Shown: piece by piece, positions 1 through 11,362 of the stretch
Numbering within the stretch: the stretch's first letter is position 1
Layout: each line of letters opens with the position of its first letter
NCBI GenBank assembly: GCA_905147135.1
Contig: LR990056.1
Location: 8,876,001 to 8,940,000, forward strand
Length of the DNA stretch: 64,000 nt
DNA from: Blastobasis lacticolella
Taxonomy: Eukaryota > Arthropoda > Insecta > Lepidoptera > Blastobasidae
Reading direction: 5' to 3'
Translations under genes and position numbers: made by a program
Notes under the pieces: model-generated
Seen by the model: the letters and a program-made list of their open reading frames with translations, nothing else
Database searches by the model: none
Told to the model about the DNA's origin: nothing

Positions 1-957
1 CACATTACCTTCCAAATCCAGCATATGAATGAGTAAATGTCTGTGTTTATTACAAAACAGTAATATTTTATTGTCAATTACAACATGTTGTATGTGTTTA
101 GTAATCATTTTGTCCATGTAAGACCATAAACACAGAGTTTCAATGCATTCAACTGTATTAGATTGTATAACACATTTAAGAATATATATTTGGCCCTTCA
201 AATTTGTACATACCAATAGAAAATTATTATTTTGTGTTGGTATAAACAACATAGCAACAATTTCCCCTATATCTGTCTGAAACTGACATTTCAGATTAGC
301 TTTTACAGCTGTGACCTCATTTTGAACCAACCAGAACAAAACTTCTCCATTTCTTTGGCTTGTTATAAAATAACATGAACTATCACTACATTCCGGTCCC
401 CAAAGTATAAAACTGGATTCCAATTTTTTTACCATACTTTGCAATTTTTGAAAATCTTTCACACATGTAATTTCTTTTTCATCTTCATTTCCATTTCTTA
501 TTTCCATGGATAGATTTAGTACACTTTTCCATTGTGGCTTTCGATAAATAAAAAGATTCACATTTCCAATGTTGTTAAGAACAGCTAATATCCTGTTGTC
601 ACTATTTGTACCCATCGGTGACCATTCAAAGTGGCTTATGTTGACTAGATCTTCAAACATTTGAGGGTTATGAGGCCAATATCCTGGATCAAGCATCATC
701 TCTGTAATTTCTAAATTGGTCATACATTTTAACTGATCACCAGTTGGAATAATTCCTGCTGCCGGGCTGTTTTTAGGACTATCTAAAACAGAACATACGA
801 AGTTGATTTCTTTTTCAATGCATTGTAAATTCAGTCCAAACTCATAAAATTGTAGACCTTTCTCAGTTCGCACAGTCAGTGTGTTATTATTCCACCTTAG
901 GGTTTGATCTTCAATTTTACTTATAGATATTTTCTTCCTAAATATTTCATACAACAT
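1..957 (-). CDS. GTF3C4: TFIIIC 90 kDa subunit (GTF3C4-like), 5' part
   Basis: An uninterrupted minus-strand frame runs from an ATG at 957-955 to the left edge: 319 codons with no stop, so the gene is partial at its 3' end. GTF3C4 (TFIIIC90) is a subunit of TFIIIC, which recruits TFIIIB and RNA polymerase III to tRNA genes; the human protein also has histone acetyltransferase activity. The N-terminal half of the family is a WD40-like propeller. Near residues 108-113 the frame has the WSPMG motif followed by a blade-like stretch (ILAVLNNIGNVNLF), in the same place and context as in human GTF3C4. A later blade reads FILWGPECSD then GEVLFWLV. No introns are visible in the visible part. Identification rests on remembered family similarity, without an alignment. 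Confidence 0.72.
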   Translation of the reverse strand, partial: MLYEIFRKKISISKIEDQTLRWNNNTLTVRTEKGLQFYEFGLNLQCIEKEINFVCSVLDSPKNSPAAGIIPTGDQLKCMTNLEITEMMLDPGYWPHNPQMFEDLVNISHFEWSPMGTNSDNRILAVLNNIGNVNLFIYRKPQWKSVLNLSMEIRNGNEDEKEITCVKDFQKLQSMVKKLESSFILWGPECSDSSCYFITSQRNGEVLFWLVQNEVTAVKANLKCQFQTDIGEIVAMLFIPTQNNNFLLVCTNLKGQIYILKCVIQSNTVECIETLCLWSYMDKMITKHIQHVVIDNKILLFCNKHRHLLIHMLDLEGNV

Positions 958-1204
958 TTTGAAAGAAATTTATGTAATTGTAGCTCAAATTTACAGCAAT
1001 AAATAACAAAACAAAACACTCCTCTTCCTTGCACACACGTTTGTTTTGCTTGTGTTTGACAGTGTTTGACTCTTTGACTGTCAATGTCACTGTCATCCAT
1101 TTTGTTGTCACTTGTTTGACATTACGCGTATTTAGCAGAAAAATCGGTAAAGCGTACTTCACATATTCGCCGAAACTTCCGGCGAAACTTTTGCCGGGAC
1201 TTTA

Positions 1205-1345
1205 TACTTTCTCAAATATGATGATAATTTTGACAGTTCATAGTAGGGATGGAGCGGTGTAATATCGTTATTGAATCTATTCGATTATCGATTATCATTC
1301 TCATAGAAGTTGAAATCGATAGTTACATGGTTATGCTGTATGTGT
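1205..1345 (+). repeat. Dispersed repeat, copy 1 (partner at 51785-51920)
   Basis: About 140 bp including GATAATTTTGACAG, AGTAGGGATG and the AT-rich core TCGATTATCGATTATC. It is near-identical to 51785-51920 in the same orientation. The second copy continues into an inverted-repeat element on its right. No coding content. It may be a terminal segment of an unclassified element. Confidence 0.7.
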
Positions 1346-1412
1346 TAAAATAAACAAAATAAACTATCAATTTTCTTTTAAATTAATAATTTATTAATTC
1401 GACATTAAAAAC

Positions 1413-1508
1413 CCTTCCACAACGACGATTTCGACATTTCGTATTTTTATTCGGTCATTCAGCCTATTCCGTACAATACGCACGAGACGAAATCGTTGTT
1501 GTGAAAGG
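1413..1508. repeat. Small fold-back element (MITE-like)
   Basis: Positions 1413-1433 and 1488-1508 form an inverted repeat of 21 bp with two mismatches around a 54-bp spacer. This is typical of a minimal hairpin MITE. No target duplication is obvious. Confidence 0.55.
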
Positions 1509-1884
1509 TCTCTTATGGTGAAATCTAAACAAGGAATGACAAAATGTTTAGTTACTAAAAATAATATAATTACCTAAATGTTAATTTTATATGTTCGATT
1601 ATTTTCTTTAAATACCGATTTTCGATTGTCTTTTGTTATTCGTTATTCGTGGCACTTCACTAAAGGGGCGGCACCTGTCCATGAAGTACGACATTATCCG
1701 TAGTACATTTTACCGAAAAAAAAACACGGAACTTTACAGGCGTGCGCCAAGGACAAAGAATAATTAGTTGTCAAAATTATCATCCTATATTAGACTAAGC
1801 ATAGTAGACGCTCTACATTCTCGCCTTATTAGGGATGTGGTAGATGTCAAATAGCGTAGATATTATACCGATTCATCGGTGTAT

Positions 1885-1990
1885 CGCTTATCTGGTACCT
1901 TCTGCTGTAAACAGGGTCACAGAGGTGATGGAAGCTGCTCTATTGTAATTACCTGATCTACTAATATCTTGGATCATGGTCAAGTGTACC
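1885..1990 (+). repeat. Fragment of tRNA-derived SINE family A
   Basis: The reverse complement reads like the body of the SINE copies at 19500-19745 and 31470-31612 (CTTGACCATGATCC, TAATTACA, GACCCTGTTWACAG). The tRNA-like head is missing, so this is a truncated copy. Confidence 0.6.
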
Positions 1991-4159
1991 CTAAACCTGT
2001 TACAGGAAAAAGCGCTATGAAGATAAATACAGGGTGTTTCATAATACATGTATAAAGCCGTGAACTGGATAGAGTGCTAAACGTATTAAAACGATAGGCA
2101 CAATTATTTTTTTCGTGCGTGGAATAGTAAGCGAGAAAATGACTATCGAACTTTTTCTTTTTCAATGTCGATAATCGACATTTTGAAAACGGAAGACCGC
2201 ATCTCTAGAAATCAGTTTGTAAAAGGTCACTCAAGTTACTAGGCGCAATGGGATATTAAGGAGATCTAAATTAGCCGTTTTGTATTTTTTGGTTTGAGGG
2301 TTCTGTACAAAAAAATATTGTTATCAATTATGATTTAGTTAAAAAGGTTCCTTCATAGTTTTTTCGAAAGTGCACCACCACCTAACTAATAGCAAAGTAG
2401 TCTAATTCAAATTACTGTAGCATATTAATGTAGCAAACTCTAATTAATGTAGCATATTTGTCTTTACAAGTTTGCTTTCTCATGTCATGCCTGTCAGTCA
2501 TGTTTCAGTGTCGCATAGGTAATCGTACCTATCTGCTATGAGATTTTTCAGTAACTACACACACATATTTTTGTATTAAATAAAACAAATAAAATACCTT
2601 AGTGTAATGAATGAAACATAAATAAAACAAAGACAGTAGAGAGTGGAGTTTAAGACAGAACCCTCCACTAATGTGGGGAAGGCTTAAATTCTCAGAGGAC
2701 TGTTATCGGCTATTAATGAAGGTTAAAATCCGTACGATTTCACGAACATTTCTCATCAACAAAAATTAAATAAATGAATCTTAGTTGACGGAGCTATACC
2801 TGTAAATATCCTATGCTTCACCCAGTTGGAGAACCTAGGCAGGGGTGCAACAACCGCCGTATCAGCCGTATCAATGATACGGGGTCCCAAATCGTTTGTA
2901 AGCAAAAATACGTACTGTTATCCTCAATTTCAGTTAAACCCTATTTCCCGGAAAAAAAATATTCTCTGGTGATTTTCAGACCAGGGTCGCAAAAGATGCA
3001 AATGAAATTAAGTGATACAATCCGTTTTCGTTCCCCTTTCGCTTAGAGATAATTAACATTTTTAATAAAAAAACAACAACTTAGAGCCCCTTACGCGCAC
3101 TCACTCATTACTTCATTGAAATTGTGTAAAAATGCACCTATAGCAAAAATGAGAAAAATCTTGATCTCATGTACAACATATTCAGCACTATCGGTGAGAT
3201 CATAAGATTTAAGAAACTCCTTACACTATTCATTGGTCAGATGGACCTGGCTCATAATAAAATCGTTTTGGCCCACACGATTTTCGTATTTCACTTATTT
3301 TAAGTTAATCGTGAAAACTTTATAGCCAAAATGTCAGAAATAGAGCTCGCTCGCTCATTAATTGTTTGCGAAGTTAATTTTATTATAAACCAGATGTCAA
3401 AAATGTCGACATCGTATAGTCCATTTACTGATTTTACGTTATTCGCGCAAGTATTCTGATGGGGTAATTTGTGAAACTATCGAGCTCGCTACGCTCGCTT
3501 ATTCAACAAATTATGACATTTTTATATTTATCACGCAAGGTTTTAATATACCAAAGTCAAGGGCCAATTTACAAAATTCCGATGTCCACCCCGGCCTTTA
3601 AGGAGATTCTTGTCATACAAACTACCAACATAAAACATTAACAAATTATACACCTAAATCTTCCTCATTAGACAAAGTGATTCCACTTTGTCAATTGGTG
3701 AAAACCGCATGAAAATCCGTTCAGTAGTTTTTGAGTTTATCGCGAACAGGCAGACAGACGCGGTGTGGAACTTTCTTTCATATGTTATTCTTACTATTAA
3801 GGTGATTCAACGCCCATACTAAATTTGTCTCGATATTCTTTCATTTGTTTGAGTGTTTAGTGATTGTATTATGATTTCTACTCTTAGTAAATGTATTCAA
3901 TGGTGCGCAAAATGGGTTTCTTTTCAAAAGCAGTTAAATCGAAAAAAGCACAAATCGCCGCTTGATGGCGTTGTTTTGTAATTTCATTATTTTTCTTTTT
4001 CATTGCTTTGTTTTACATTATTAACATGTAGAAATCTATTTCGCGCACAATTGAACATATTTTCTAATAGCCAATTGCACAAACGTTACATAAAAATTTT
4101 ATGAAAATCGTACCGCCTTAACACGCGAATAGCTTGGATTTAAGTTACTCATTAGCATC

Positions 4160-4332
4160 TGTTGTAATATTAACGAAAACCACTTTAATAGCTGTTAATT
4201 ATATTTAATTTATTTAATTTAAATACAGTGCAACACAACGCATTGCGCGGGAGATGAAAGAGACAGGTGGCGCCACCTAAAGTAACGCTTTAGAACTAAT
4301 TACATGAAGGCGCGAATTTTAAAAGTTTAACA
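4160..4332 (-). repeat. 3' LTR of the copia element
   Basis: 173 bp, identical to 8503-8675. It includes the perfect 12-bp palindrome GGTGGCGCCACC. In element orientation it begins TGTTAAAC and ends AACA. A short purine stretch (AGCAGGAG on the minus strand, about 4333-4340) abuts it and is the candidate polypurine tract. Confidence 0.95.
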
Positions 4333-4532
4333 CTCCTGCTAAATTAAGCCTTCATAAAATAATTTACATTACAATAACACAATGTATGCAGCTAAGGGTT
4401 GACTAACATTTATAAGTTAATTCTGCTCTTTCTTTTAAAAGTTACAAGTTATTTAGAACACAGAAGATCTAACTACTTACAATATATTTGTATCCAATTG
4501 CAAGTAAACACTTCTTGAAAGTTTAAATGAAG

Positions 4533-7500
4533 TTACAATGAGTTAGAATTAGGAGATACAGACATTCCAAGTCTATTTCTTAAGTTACAAAACTTCATTT
4601 TGCACAAAGGTTTAGTAAATATGTCCGCACATTGATCATCACTACAAACATATTTCAAATCAATAATTTTGGCATAGTATTTTTCTTTTATAAAGTGAAA
4701 CTTAATGTCAATATGTTTGCACCGCTTATGAGAGTTAAAATTTTTTATAACACTTATAGCGCTTTGATTGTCCATGTGTAAGCACACGGATTTTTGTTTA
4801 AATTCACCAATATCACTCAAAAATTGTTTAACCCACATGGCCTCCTTTGTGGCAGCACAGGCTGCCATAAACTCCGCCTCTGTTGTGGACAGAGCCACAG
4901 TTTGCTGTCTCTGAGTGGACCAAGTAACTGCTGCACCATTTTTGATAAAAACATAGCCAGTGACAGAGCGTCTTGTACTGGGGTCGTTTGCATAGTCAGA
5001 ATCACTGTATCCGATAATCTCACAGGGATCTGTTGTTGGAGAATAACAAAGGCCATAGTTATTAGTTTCTTTCAGATACTTGAAGATTTTCTTTACGGCG
5101 TTCCAGTGCAGTTCAGTGTAACAATTAACAAAACGACTCACCAGACTCACGGCATACGTTACATCAGGGCGGCTAACTGTAGCTAGATGTATCAGCGACC
5201 CAACTGCCTCTCGGTAAGGGATGTTCTTGTCCAGATCATGGTTTCCTTTCTCAAGTGTTGTATGCGGGTCGGCTGGGATGCTGTTGGGATTGGCATTATT
5301 CAAGTTAAATTTGTTCAGCAAGCGTTCAATATATTTCATTTGGTGTATGAAGATATATTCATTATGTTTCTCAATTTCCATACCAACAAAGTTACTCAGT
5401 GGACAAACTTTAACTTCAAATTCTTTCTGTAGCTTATCAACAATTGCATTAATTACAGTTTTATCTTTGGAAAATATCAATCCATCGTCTACATATAAGC
5501 AAAAATAACATTTTGATCCGTCCACTTCTCCAACATACACACATTGATCAGCTTTGCTGTTGGTTAAGCCAAATTTCTTCAGAACGGAGTCAAATTTTGA
5601 GTTCCAACATCTAGGAGCTTGCTTCAACCCATACAATGACTTATAAAGCTTACATACCTTGCTTGGGTTGCAGGTTATGCCTTCTGGTATGGACATGTAT
5701 ATGATTTCCTCCAGCTCTCCATACAGGAATGCGGTTTTGATATCGAGTTGAGCAATATCAAACTTGTGTTGGGTAGCTTCAGATAATAATAGGCGAATGG
5801 AATCATACCTGACAGTTGGTGCATATGTCTCTTCATAGTCTATACCTTTTGTTTGTGCGTATCCTTTTGCACAGAGTCGGGCCTTGAAGCGGGGACCAGT
5901 TGGTTCTTCTTTGAGCCGGAACACCCACTTGCATCCAATTACTTTTGCCTTGGGGGGTTTGTCAACCAATGTCCACGTGCCATTCTTGTCATGGGCTTCA
6001 AGTTCCTCATTAATAGCATTCTTCCATTTTTCAGCTTGATTTGAATTTAATGCTTCTTTGTATGTGTCAGGTACTTCAATAGAATAAAGCTCTTCGTCGC
6101 AGCATAGGTATGAATTTTTTTCATTTTTATGTTTCTTTTCTTTATTTTTAGATCTTAATGTTATATTTCTTTCAGGTTCAGAATCAAAACTCTCATCCGG
6201 TAAGTATTCACTGTCAGAGTTGGTGTTCATTTCAGTGACTGTATCGAAGGATTCATCGGTGGAAGTTTCTTCAGTTTTATCATTCTCATCAGGTAGTTCA
6301 GGACTTGGACTGGTAAGTTCAACCGGAACACAATTTCTTTTAACAGAAGACTCAAGAAATACAGCATCTCTGCTTTTGATTACAGTCTTTTTGTTAGGTA
6401 TAATAAATCGGTAACCTTTTGTGTGCTCACAATATCCAATAAAGGTCATCTTTTGTGCCTTAGGGTCCCATTTCCTGCGTTTCTCTTTCGGAAGGTGAAC
6501 CATCGCTTCACATCCAAATGTTCTTAAGTGGCTGACATTTGGTTTGTGACCAGACCACAGCTCCTCAGGTGTTTTGTATGACAAGGATTTTGTAGGAGAT
6601 CTATTTATCACATAAGCGGCTGTCTGAACTGCTTCTGCCCAATAGTTCTTAGGTAGTTCAGCGTTTAGGAGCATACACTTTGCTTTCTCTATTAGGGTTC
6701 TGTTCATACGTTCTGATGCACCATTCTGTTGAGATGTGTAGGGTGTGGTTGTCTGATGGACTATTCCAGCACCTTTAAGAAAACTTGACATCTCCTTATT
6801 GACATATTCTAAGCCATTATCGGTTCTCAGAGTTTTAATTTTACAATTTAACTGGTTTTCTACTAGATTTTTGAACTAGGCAAATTTTTCCAGAACTTCA
6901 GACTTGTTTCTTATTATATAAACATGTACTTTGTTAGAGTAGTCATCTAGAAAAGTGAGAAAATACTTGGCTCCTCCGAGAGAAATTGATTCCATTGGTC
7001 CGCATATGTCGGAGTGGACCAGTTCCAATAAACTCTTAGCCTTTGAGCTGCTGCTTTTGAATGGTAAGCGAGCTAGCTTTCCTTCCTGACATGTTATACA
7101 AGTTAAGTTATTTTTCTCATTTGTTAAATTAACACCTTCAGTGTTTTCAGTCATTTTCTTCAGGCTTACGAAGTTCAGATGACCCATCCTCTGGTGCCAC
7201 TGGAAAGTATCTCGTTCATCAACATCAGACATGCATGCGAAGCCAACAGGAACATTCAACCGGTACATGTTATTGATCAAGCAGGCTGTAGCCACTATAT
7301 CATTGTCACTGTTAATGATTACACAGCCATTGTTGTCAAACTTTACTTGGCCACCATTATTTATGATTTGACTTACAGACAGCAGGTTCGTCGCAAGCTC
7401 AGGCACATGCAAGACATTTTTAAATAGGATTTTCTTCTTTTCACCCATATCATTCAATACAGTCAGTGCGACTTCACCAGAGCCACAAACAGGTAAGGTC

Positions 7501-8345
7501 TTATTATTTGCAACTTTAATAGATTTGATAGCTGAATTTCTGCTAGCCATTAGGAGGTTGACATTCCTCGTCATATGCACTGAAGCACCAGAATCTACGT
7601 ACCATGCATTATTGTAATCAGATGAGGCAACAAAAGCAGCGGCATAATGTGAACTGTTTTGCTTTTCAGGCTTCTTTGGTTTTATTTTGCAATCTGGACT
7701 TTTATGGCCATACTTATTACATGAGTAGCAGCGTGGACCCTTGTAGTTCTTTTTAAGCTTGTTAAATCTTTGATTAGTTGCAAAAGTGGTAGATTCCATA
7801 TCTGCTTTGACATCTTGCATGATTTTTGATTTTACAGAGTCAGCGGTTATCTTTATTCCAGAGCTTTCTATGGCAATAATCATTGGTTTGTATGTTTCAG
7901 GTAGACCGGAGAGCAGCAAAGTTCCAAGCCATTCATCATCTACCTCGAACCCAATATTGCGCAGCTTGTGTGCTGTTGTCATAATCTTGCTGACATAATC
8001 CTCGACATTCCCGCATGCAGCAAGCGTGGTATTGCAGAGAGCACGCAGCAGTCCTACCCGGCGTGTCAGCCCGGAATCGTCGAACGCCCGTGACAAGTTT
8101 TCCCAAACTTCTTTGGCAGTAATGGCTTCTTGTATATGAATATAATTTATAGGATCGACGAGTAAAATGATTTTTGTTTTCGCCTTTGTGTCACGTTTGG
8201 GATCGACCTTTGTTTCATCGGCCGGCTTGACGCAGTCCCATAAGTCTTCGTGTTCTAAGTATGTTTTAACCGCAAAGCGCCAGGTTACATAATTTTCACG
8301 ACCGACTAGTTTGTCGATTAGTGCCAGCGAATTGCTTCCTGACAT
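4533..8345 (-). pseudogene. Copia gag-pol polyprotein with one in-frame amber stop
   Basis: From the first ATG (8345-8343) to the TAA near 4533 there are 1,270 codons before the terminator, interrupted only by TAG at 6876-6878 (codon 490). Domains in order: copia-type Gag (UBN2-like) N-terminus; CCHC knuckle CYSCNKYGHKSPDC; aspartic protease VDSGAS; integrase zinc-binding region (WHQRMGHL ... CITCQEGK); integrase core with HSDICGPM and FLDDYS before the stop, and DNGLEYVNKE after it; reverse transcriptase with the YVDD box; RNase H (GYSDSDYA, ALSTTEAEF). The amber falls inside the integrase core, between the second aspartate and the glutamate. The frame stays open on both sides, so it looks like a single point mutation, not decay. 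Copia elements normally use one uninterrupted frame. Confidence 0.93.
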
Positions 8346-8488
8346 TTTTGTTGAAACAATCGTGTTTACTGAGTCCAATAACGTTCAAAATACGAGAATC
8401 CAACGACACGTTTTCGACTAGGTTAAAATTAGTTTTACTTTTTTTTATTTACACTTTTTATCACTGTTTTTCTTTTTCGTGGGGCAAT

Positions 8489-8502
8489 CTGGGCCCATAA
8501 CC
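8489..8502 (-). promoter_or_regulatory. Copia primer-binding site (initiator tRNA-Met anticodon arm)
   Basis: The plus strand here reads CTGGGCCCATAACC, the anticodon-arm sequence of insect initiator tRNA-Met, directly next to the 5' LTR. Drosophila copia is known to prime minus-strand DNA synthesis from an internal half of this tRNA rather than from its 3' end. The match implies the same priming mode. Confidence 0.85.
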
Positions 8503-8675
8503 TGTTGTAATATTAACGAAAACCACTTTAATAGCTGTTAATTATATTTAATTTATTTAATTTAAATACAGTGCAACACAACGCATTGCGCGGGAGATGA
8601 AAGAGACAGGTGGCGCCACCTAAAGTAACGCTTTAGAACTAATTACATGAAGGCGCGAATTTTAAAAGTTTAACA
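8503..8675 (-). repeat. 5' LTR of the copia element
   Basis: 173 bp, identical to 4160-4332. It carries the element's promoter by analogy with other copia elements; no TATA box was assigned. Confidence 0.95.
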
Positions 8676-11362
8676 GCATCCCTTGTAGTTAGGGGTTCTA
8701 ACTAAGGGGGGGGGGGCCCAGACAGCTATTGATACGGGTCCCCTGGAGGGCAAGCTACGCCACTGAACCTAGGTCACCTAGGTGAAACACGGACCCAAAC
8801 ACAATCTTAGAAATTACTGTCTGTACAAATTACCCGATAAAATAGTGGTAAGCAAATGTATTCCATCACCGACATCATAAGGATTATTATTAGTCCACTG
8901 TTGGACTTGTTTGAGCCTCACTTTAATAAATAAACACAATCAACATTACGGTGCATCTACCAGGAGAACATAAGAGGCGAAATAAGTACGACCCCTAACA
9001 CGCGGATCCCTAAAGCGCTGCCTGCTGCCACGCCTCCCGCCACGTCTCCCGCCACCCGCTGCCCCGTGCGCCGCGCCGAAAGTCGCGGGAAATACCCCGC
9101 CACGAGGCCCATGTGTCGACACGCCGGAGTTGTGGCAGTGTGCGTGCTGCACACTTGGGTGTGTCGTTTGATTGAACCGACGCTGACACCGACAGCGTGG
9201 CTTCTTGGGTTAAAATGTACCTATTATCGAGTCGTGTTCGTTTATTCGGTTTTTAGCTTTTCGCGTGATCGGTGCGATTGTTTGTTGCGTTGTATGTATA
9301 GGATACCTAAGTACTGTGAAAATAACTGTGATAAGACTGTAAACGATATGAATGAATGAATGATTTATTGCTTCAGGTACCAATATTAACATAGTCTTGT
9401 TTGTGTACAATGTTCAATAGTTTAAGTATTGTAATAATCATTATTCTGTCCATGAGTGCAACCAAGCAGTAGGCCAAAGACCATGTTACCTACCTACTTA
9501 CGTATTGCATAGCAACCAGTGCATGCTGTAGTGTTGTGTATCTGTGTGTATGAGTGTATCTACCTATCAGTCATCGAGCCACAACAAAGCAAGAAAGTGT
9601 GGTTAACCGCGCTGGCACCTGACACTGTTTGTTTCCATAAAATCACTTTTATAAGGTACGTACCTACATGCTTTAAAGGTCTAAGTGCTAGCTAGACTAG
9701 GATACGCTATCTACCACCTAATAGTAACGTTAGAAGCGCAACCGCCGCGCTCGGTTCTTTTCCGACGGGAAATAGGTAGAAAAGACAACGCTTTTATCTT
9801 TTCATAAAAACATGTAGGTATTTAGTGGAACCTGTCTGTAATGTGTTTCACCAAAACTAGATTCATAAGTGGTTCCCTAGATAGGTAGGTACTTAGATGA
9901 GGGAACCGTGTTAGTAGGTACCTAGTACTTACCTATCTGTGTAGAGCCATTTTGTCAATTGAACGAATCCCGTTTTAGTGTAGTTGATATCTACTTTAGT
10001 ACGTAGCTGACTATGTTTATTTTTATTTAGTTTAAGTACCTGCGGCAGTCCACACCGCGGGTCCGGCTGTCTTCCAGACTGATTAACATGTTTTGTTTTT
10101 TATTTACGTAGGTTCCTACCTACCTAACCTACTTAGATGCTGTTTTTAGGCCTTTAGTTAATAAGTACCTAAGTATTATGAATTTAATTCTTATTTTACC
10201 TTTGTTGTGCTGGGGTGGTTTGTTCTGTTAGGTACCTACCTAGTAGAAATCATCTCGGTGTTAATGGCCTGGTTTTGCTCTCGCGCACGAGGGCCTGGGG
10301 TCCGCCTTGACCATGATCCAGGATTTCGCATTTCTGGTCATTACGTCTGACAGTCCTGAATCCTGCCTGACCCCGCTAACAGGGGAACCTGATTACCTGA
10401 CCAGATTAAAATCATGGTTAGACATTCAGTCGCCTAAATGTGCAGGTTTCATCACGATGTTTTCCGTCAGAAAAGGTCACTGGTACGTGGCGGCAGCGGG
10501 TGTCGAACCCGGTATCTCTCGCGTACGACTCGGATACCGTAACCTTAGGCCACCGACGACGCTCCGACTATTTAAGTATACCTACCTATTGAAAATAATT
10601 AGTATTGGTAAGTTCCTAGTTAATTTAGTAGAGTTTATTCATGTAGATAAGTAGGTAAAATTTAGTTCGGCACCTGGTAGCAAGATGTAGGAGGTTTGTT
10701 TGTTTTGTTATGAATGGCACGAGGTTATTAAACTCCTCTTTATGGTGTGTACACACTCAACTTATGCCAACGAAGGGTTGTCGGCCGAATTCGCCGTTGG
10801 CTACAGCACGTTCTTTGGACTTCTAAGGTCCAATAGGTAATTGCATTTCGTGGTCAAGCAAACGATCTTTGGGAGTTTTGGGAACCTATTCGGGCTCGTA
10901 ATCGCACGTTTGTTCGTTGGCCTTCGGTATCCGCCCAAGCTGCGTTTGGTCGATTGCTTCTATCCGTTTGATGTTACCGCCACGCTGCGCTGCGGATCGC
11001 CGGCCGGCACACGCCAACGGATAATCGTTGACCGAAACCGGTGCGTGTGTACGTAGCATTAGGCTCCTGGTACTAGGCTTAAGGCGGATACTACACACAC
11101 GATATATATCGTGATACGTATCGTGATCCATATCGAGTAATATTTTGGATCGCAAGTCGACCCTACACACACGATAAGAATGGCGCAGGCCTTATTCGAA
11201 CCGGAACCGGTTAAAACAGGCTGTACGACATGGGCCTAAGGAGAAGTTAAAATTAAAAAATAAAATGTCATAACAAATCCACATGGGATTTGATGGAATT
11301 GTTGGCCCGTTGTTTTCTTTTGCTGTTTTATTATTAATTTTATTTAAATAAATTAGTGAATT
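8676..11362. other. Intergenic DNA upstream of DHX37
   Basis: No gene recognised. A GC-rich patch at about 8985-9130 (GCCACGCCTCCCGCC-type sequence) stands out from the AT-rich surroundings and could be a promoter or non-coding first exon. The middle is rich in ACCTACCTA-type runs. One SINE lies at 10262-10566. A GC-rich palindrome-prone block at 10740-11060 starts and ends with GTGTGTACAC/GTGTGTACG-like sequence and may be a MITE. The DHX37 promoter is expected in the last few hundred bases before 11363. Confidence 0.5.
10262..10566 (-). repeat. tRNA-derived SINE, family A
   Basis: On the minus strand the head (from about 10566) contains an A-box-like TGGCCTAAGG and the B box GGGTTCGACACC, the split RNA polymerase III promoter of a tRNA-derived SINE. 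The body (CTTGACCATGATCC ... CCTGAC) matches copies at 14652, 19500, 24920 and 31470. This is one of the longest copies in the window. Confidence 0.75.

Larger units (their letters stand above)
958..4159. other. Intergenic DNA with repeat fragments, no gene seen
   Basis: This AT-rich stretch lies between the GTF3C4-like start and the copia element. It presumably includes the GTF3C4-like promoter just right of 957. It holds a dispersed repeat (1205-1345), a small fold-back (1413-1508), a SINE fragment (1885-1990) and, near 3700-3790, a fragment containing AATCCGTTCAGTAGTTTTTG-type sequence that recurs near 28440 and 52215. The short open frames here (for example 1029-1262, 2813-3046) show no recognisable protein. 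Confidence 0.6.
4160..8675 (-). mobile_element. Complete Ty1/copia LTR retrotransposon
   Basis: A 4,516-bp element in minus orientation, bounded by two 173-bp LTRs that look identical base for base. Each LTR has TG...CA ends. The 5-bp sequence GCATC stands immediately outside both ends (4155-4159 and 8676-8680), a perfect target-site duplication. Just inside the 5' LTR (8489-8502) is the copia-type primer-binding site. One long gag-pol frame fills the interior. Identical LTRs imply very recent insertion. An amber codon at 6876-6878 breaks the polyprotein, so this copy is probably non-autonomous unless the codon is read through. Confidence 0.97.

Noticed and set aside
1029..1262. 77-codon plus-strand frame divergent from the GTF3C4-like gene
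   Set aside because: Considered as a divergent gene, but the translation is low-complexity and unrecognised and runs into a dispersed repeat.
4794..6414. Several plus-strand open frames of 60-130 codons (4794-5186, 5187-5432, 5221-5508, 5853-6044, 6220-6414)
   Set aside because: They are antisense shadows of the copia gag-pol frame and encode nothing recognisable.
8946..9154. Two overlapping minus-strand frames of 65-68 codons
   Set aside because: Open only because of the GC-rich composition of this patch; no homology or codon bias.
10480..10566. tRNA-like sequences with A and B boxes (also at 13570, 25150, 52355)
   Set aside because: They lack a foldable complete tRNA with proper acceptor stem and are repeated with SINE bodies attached, so they are SINE heads and not tRNA genes.
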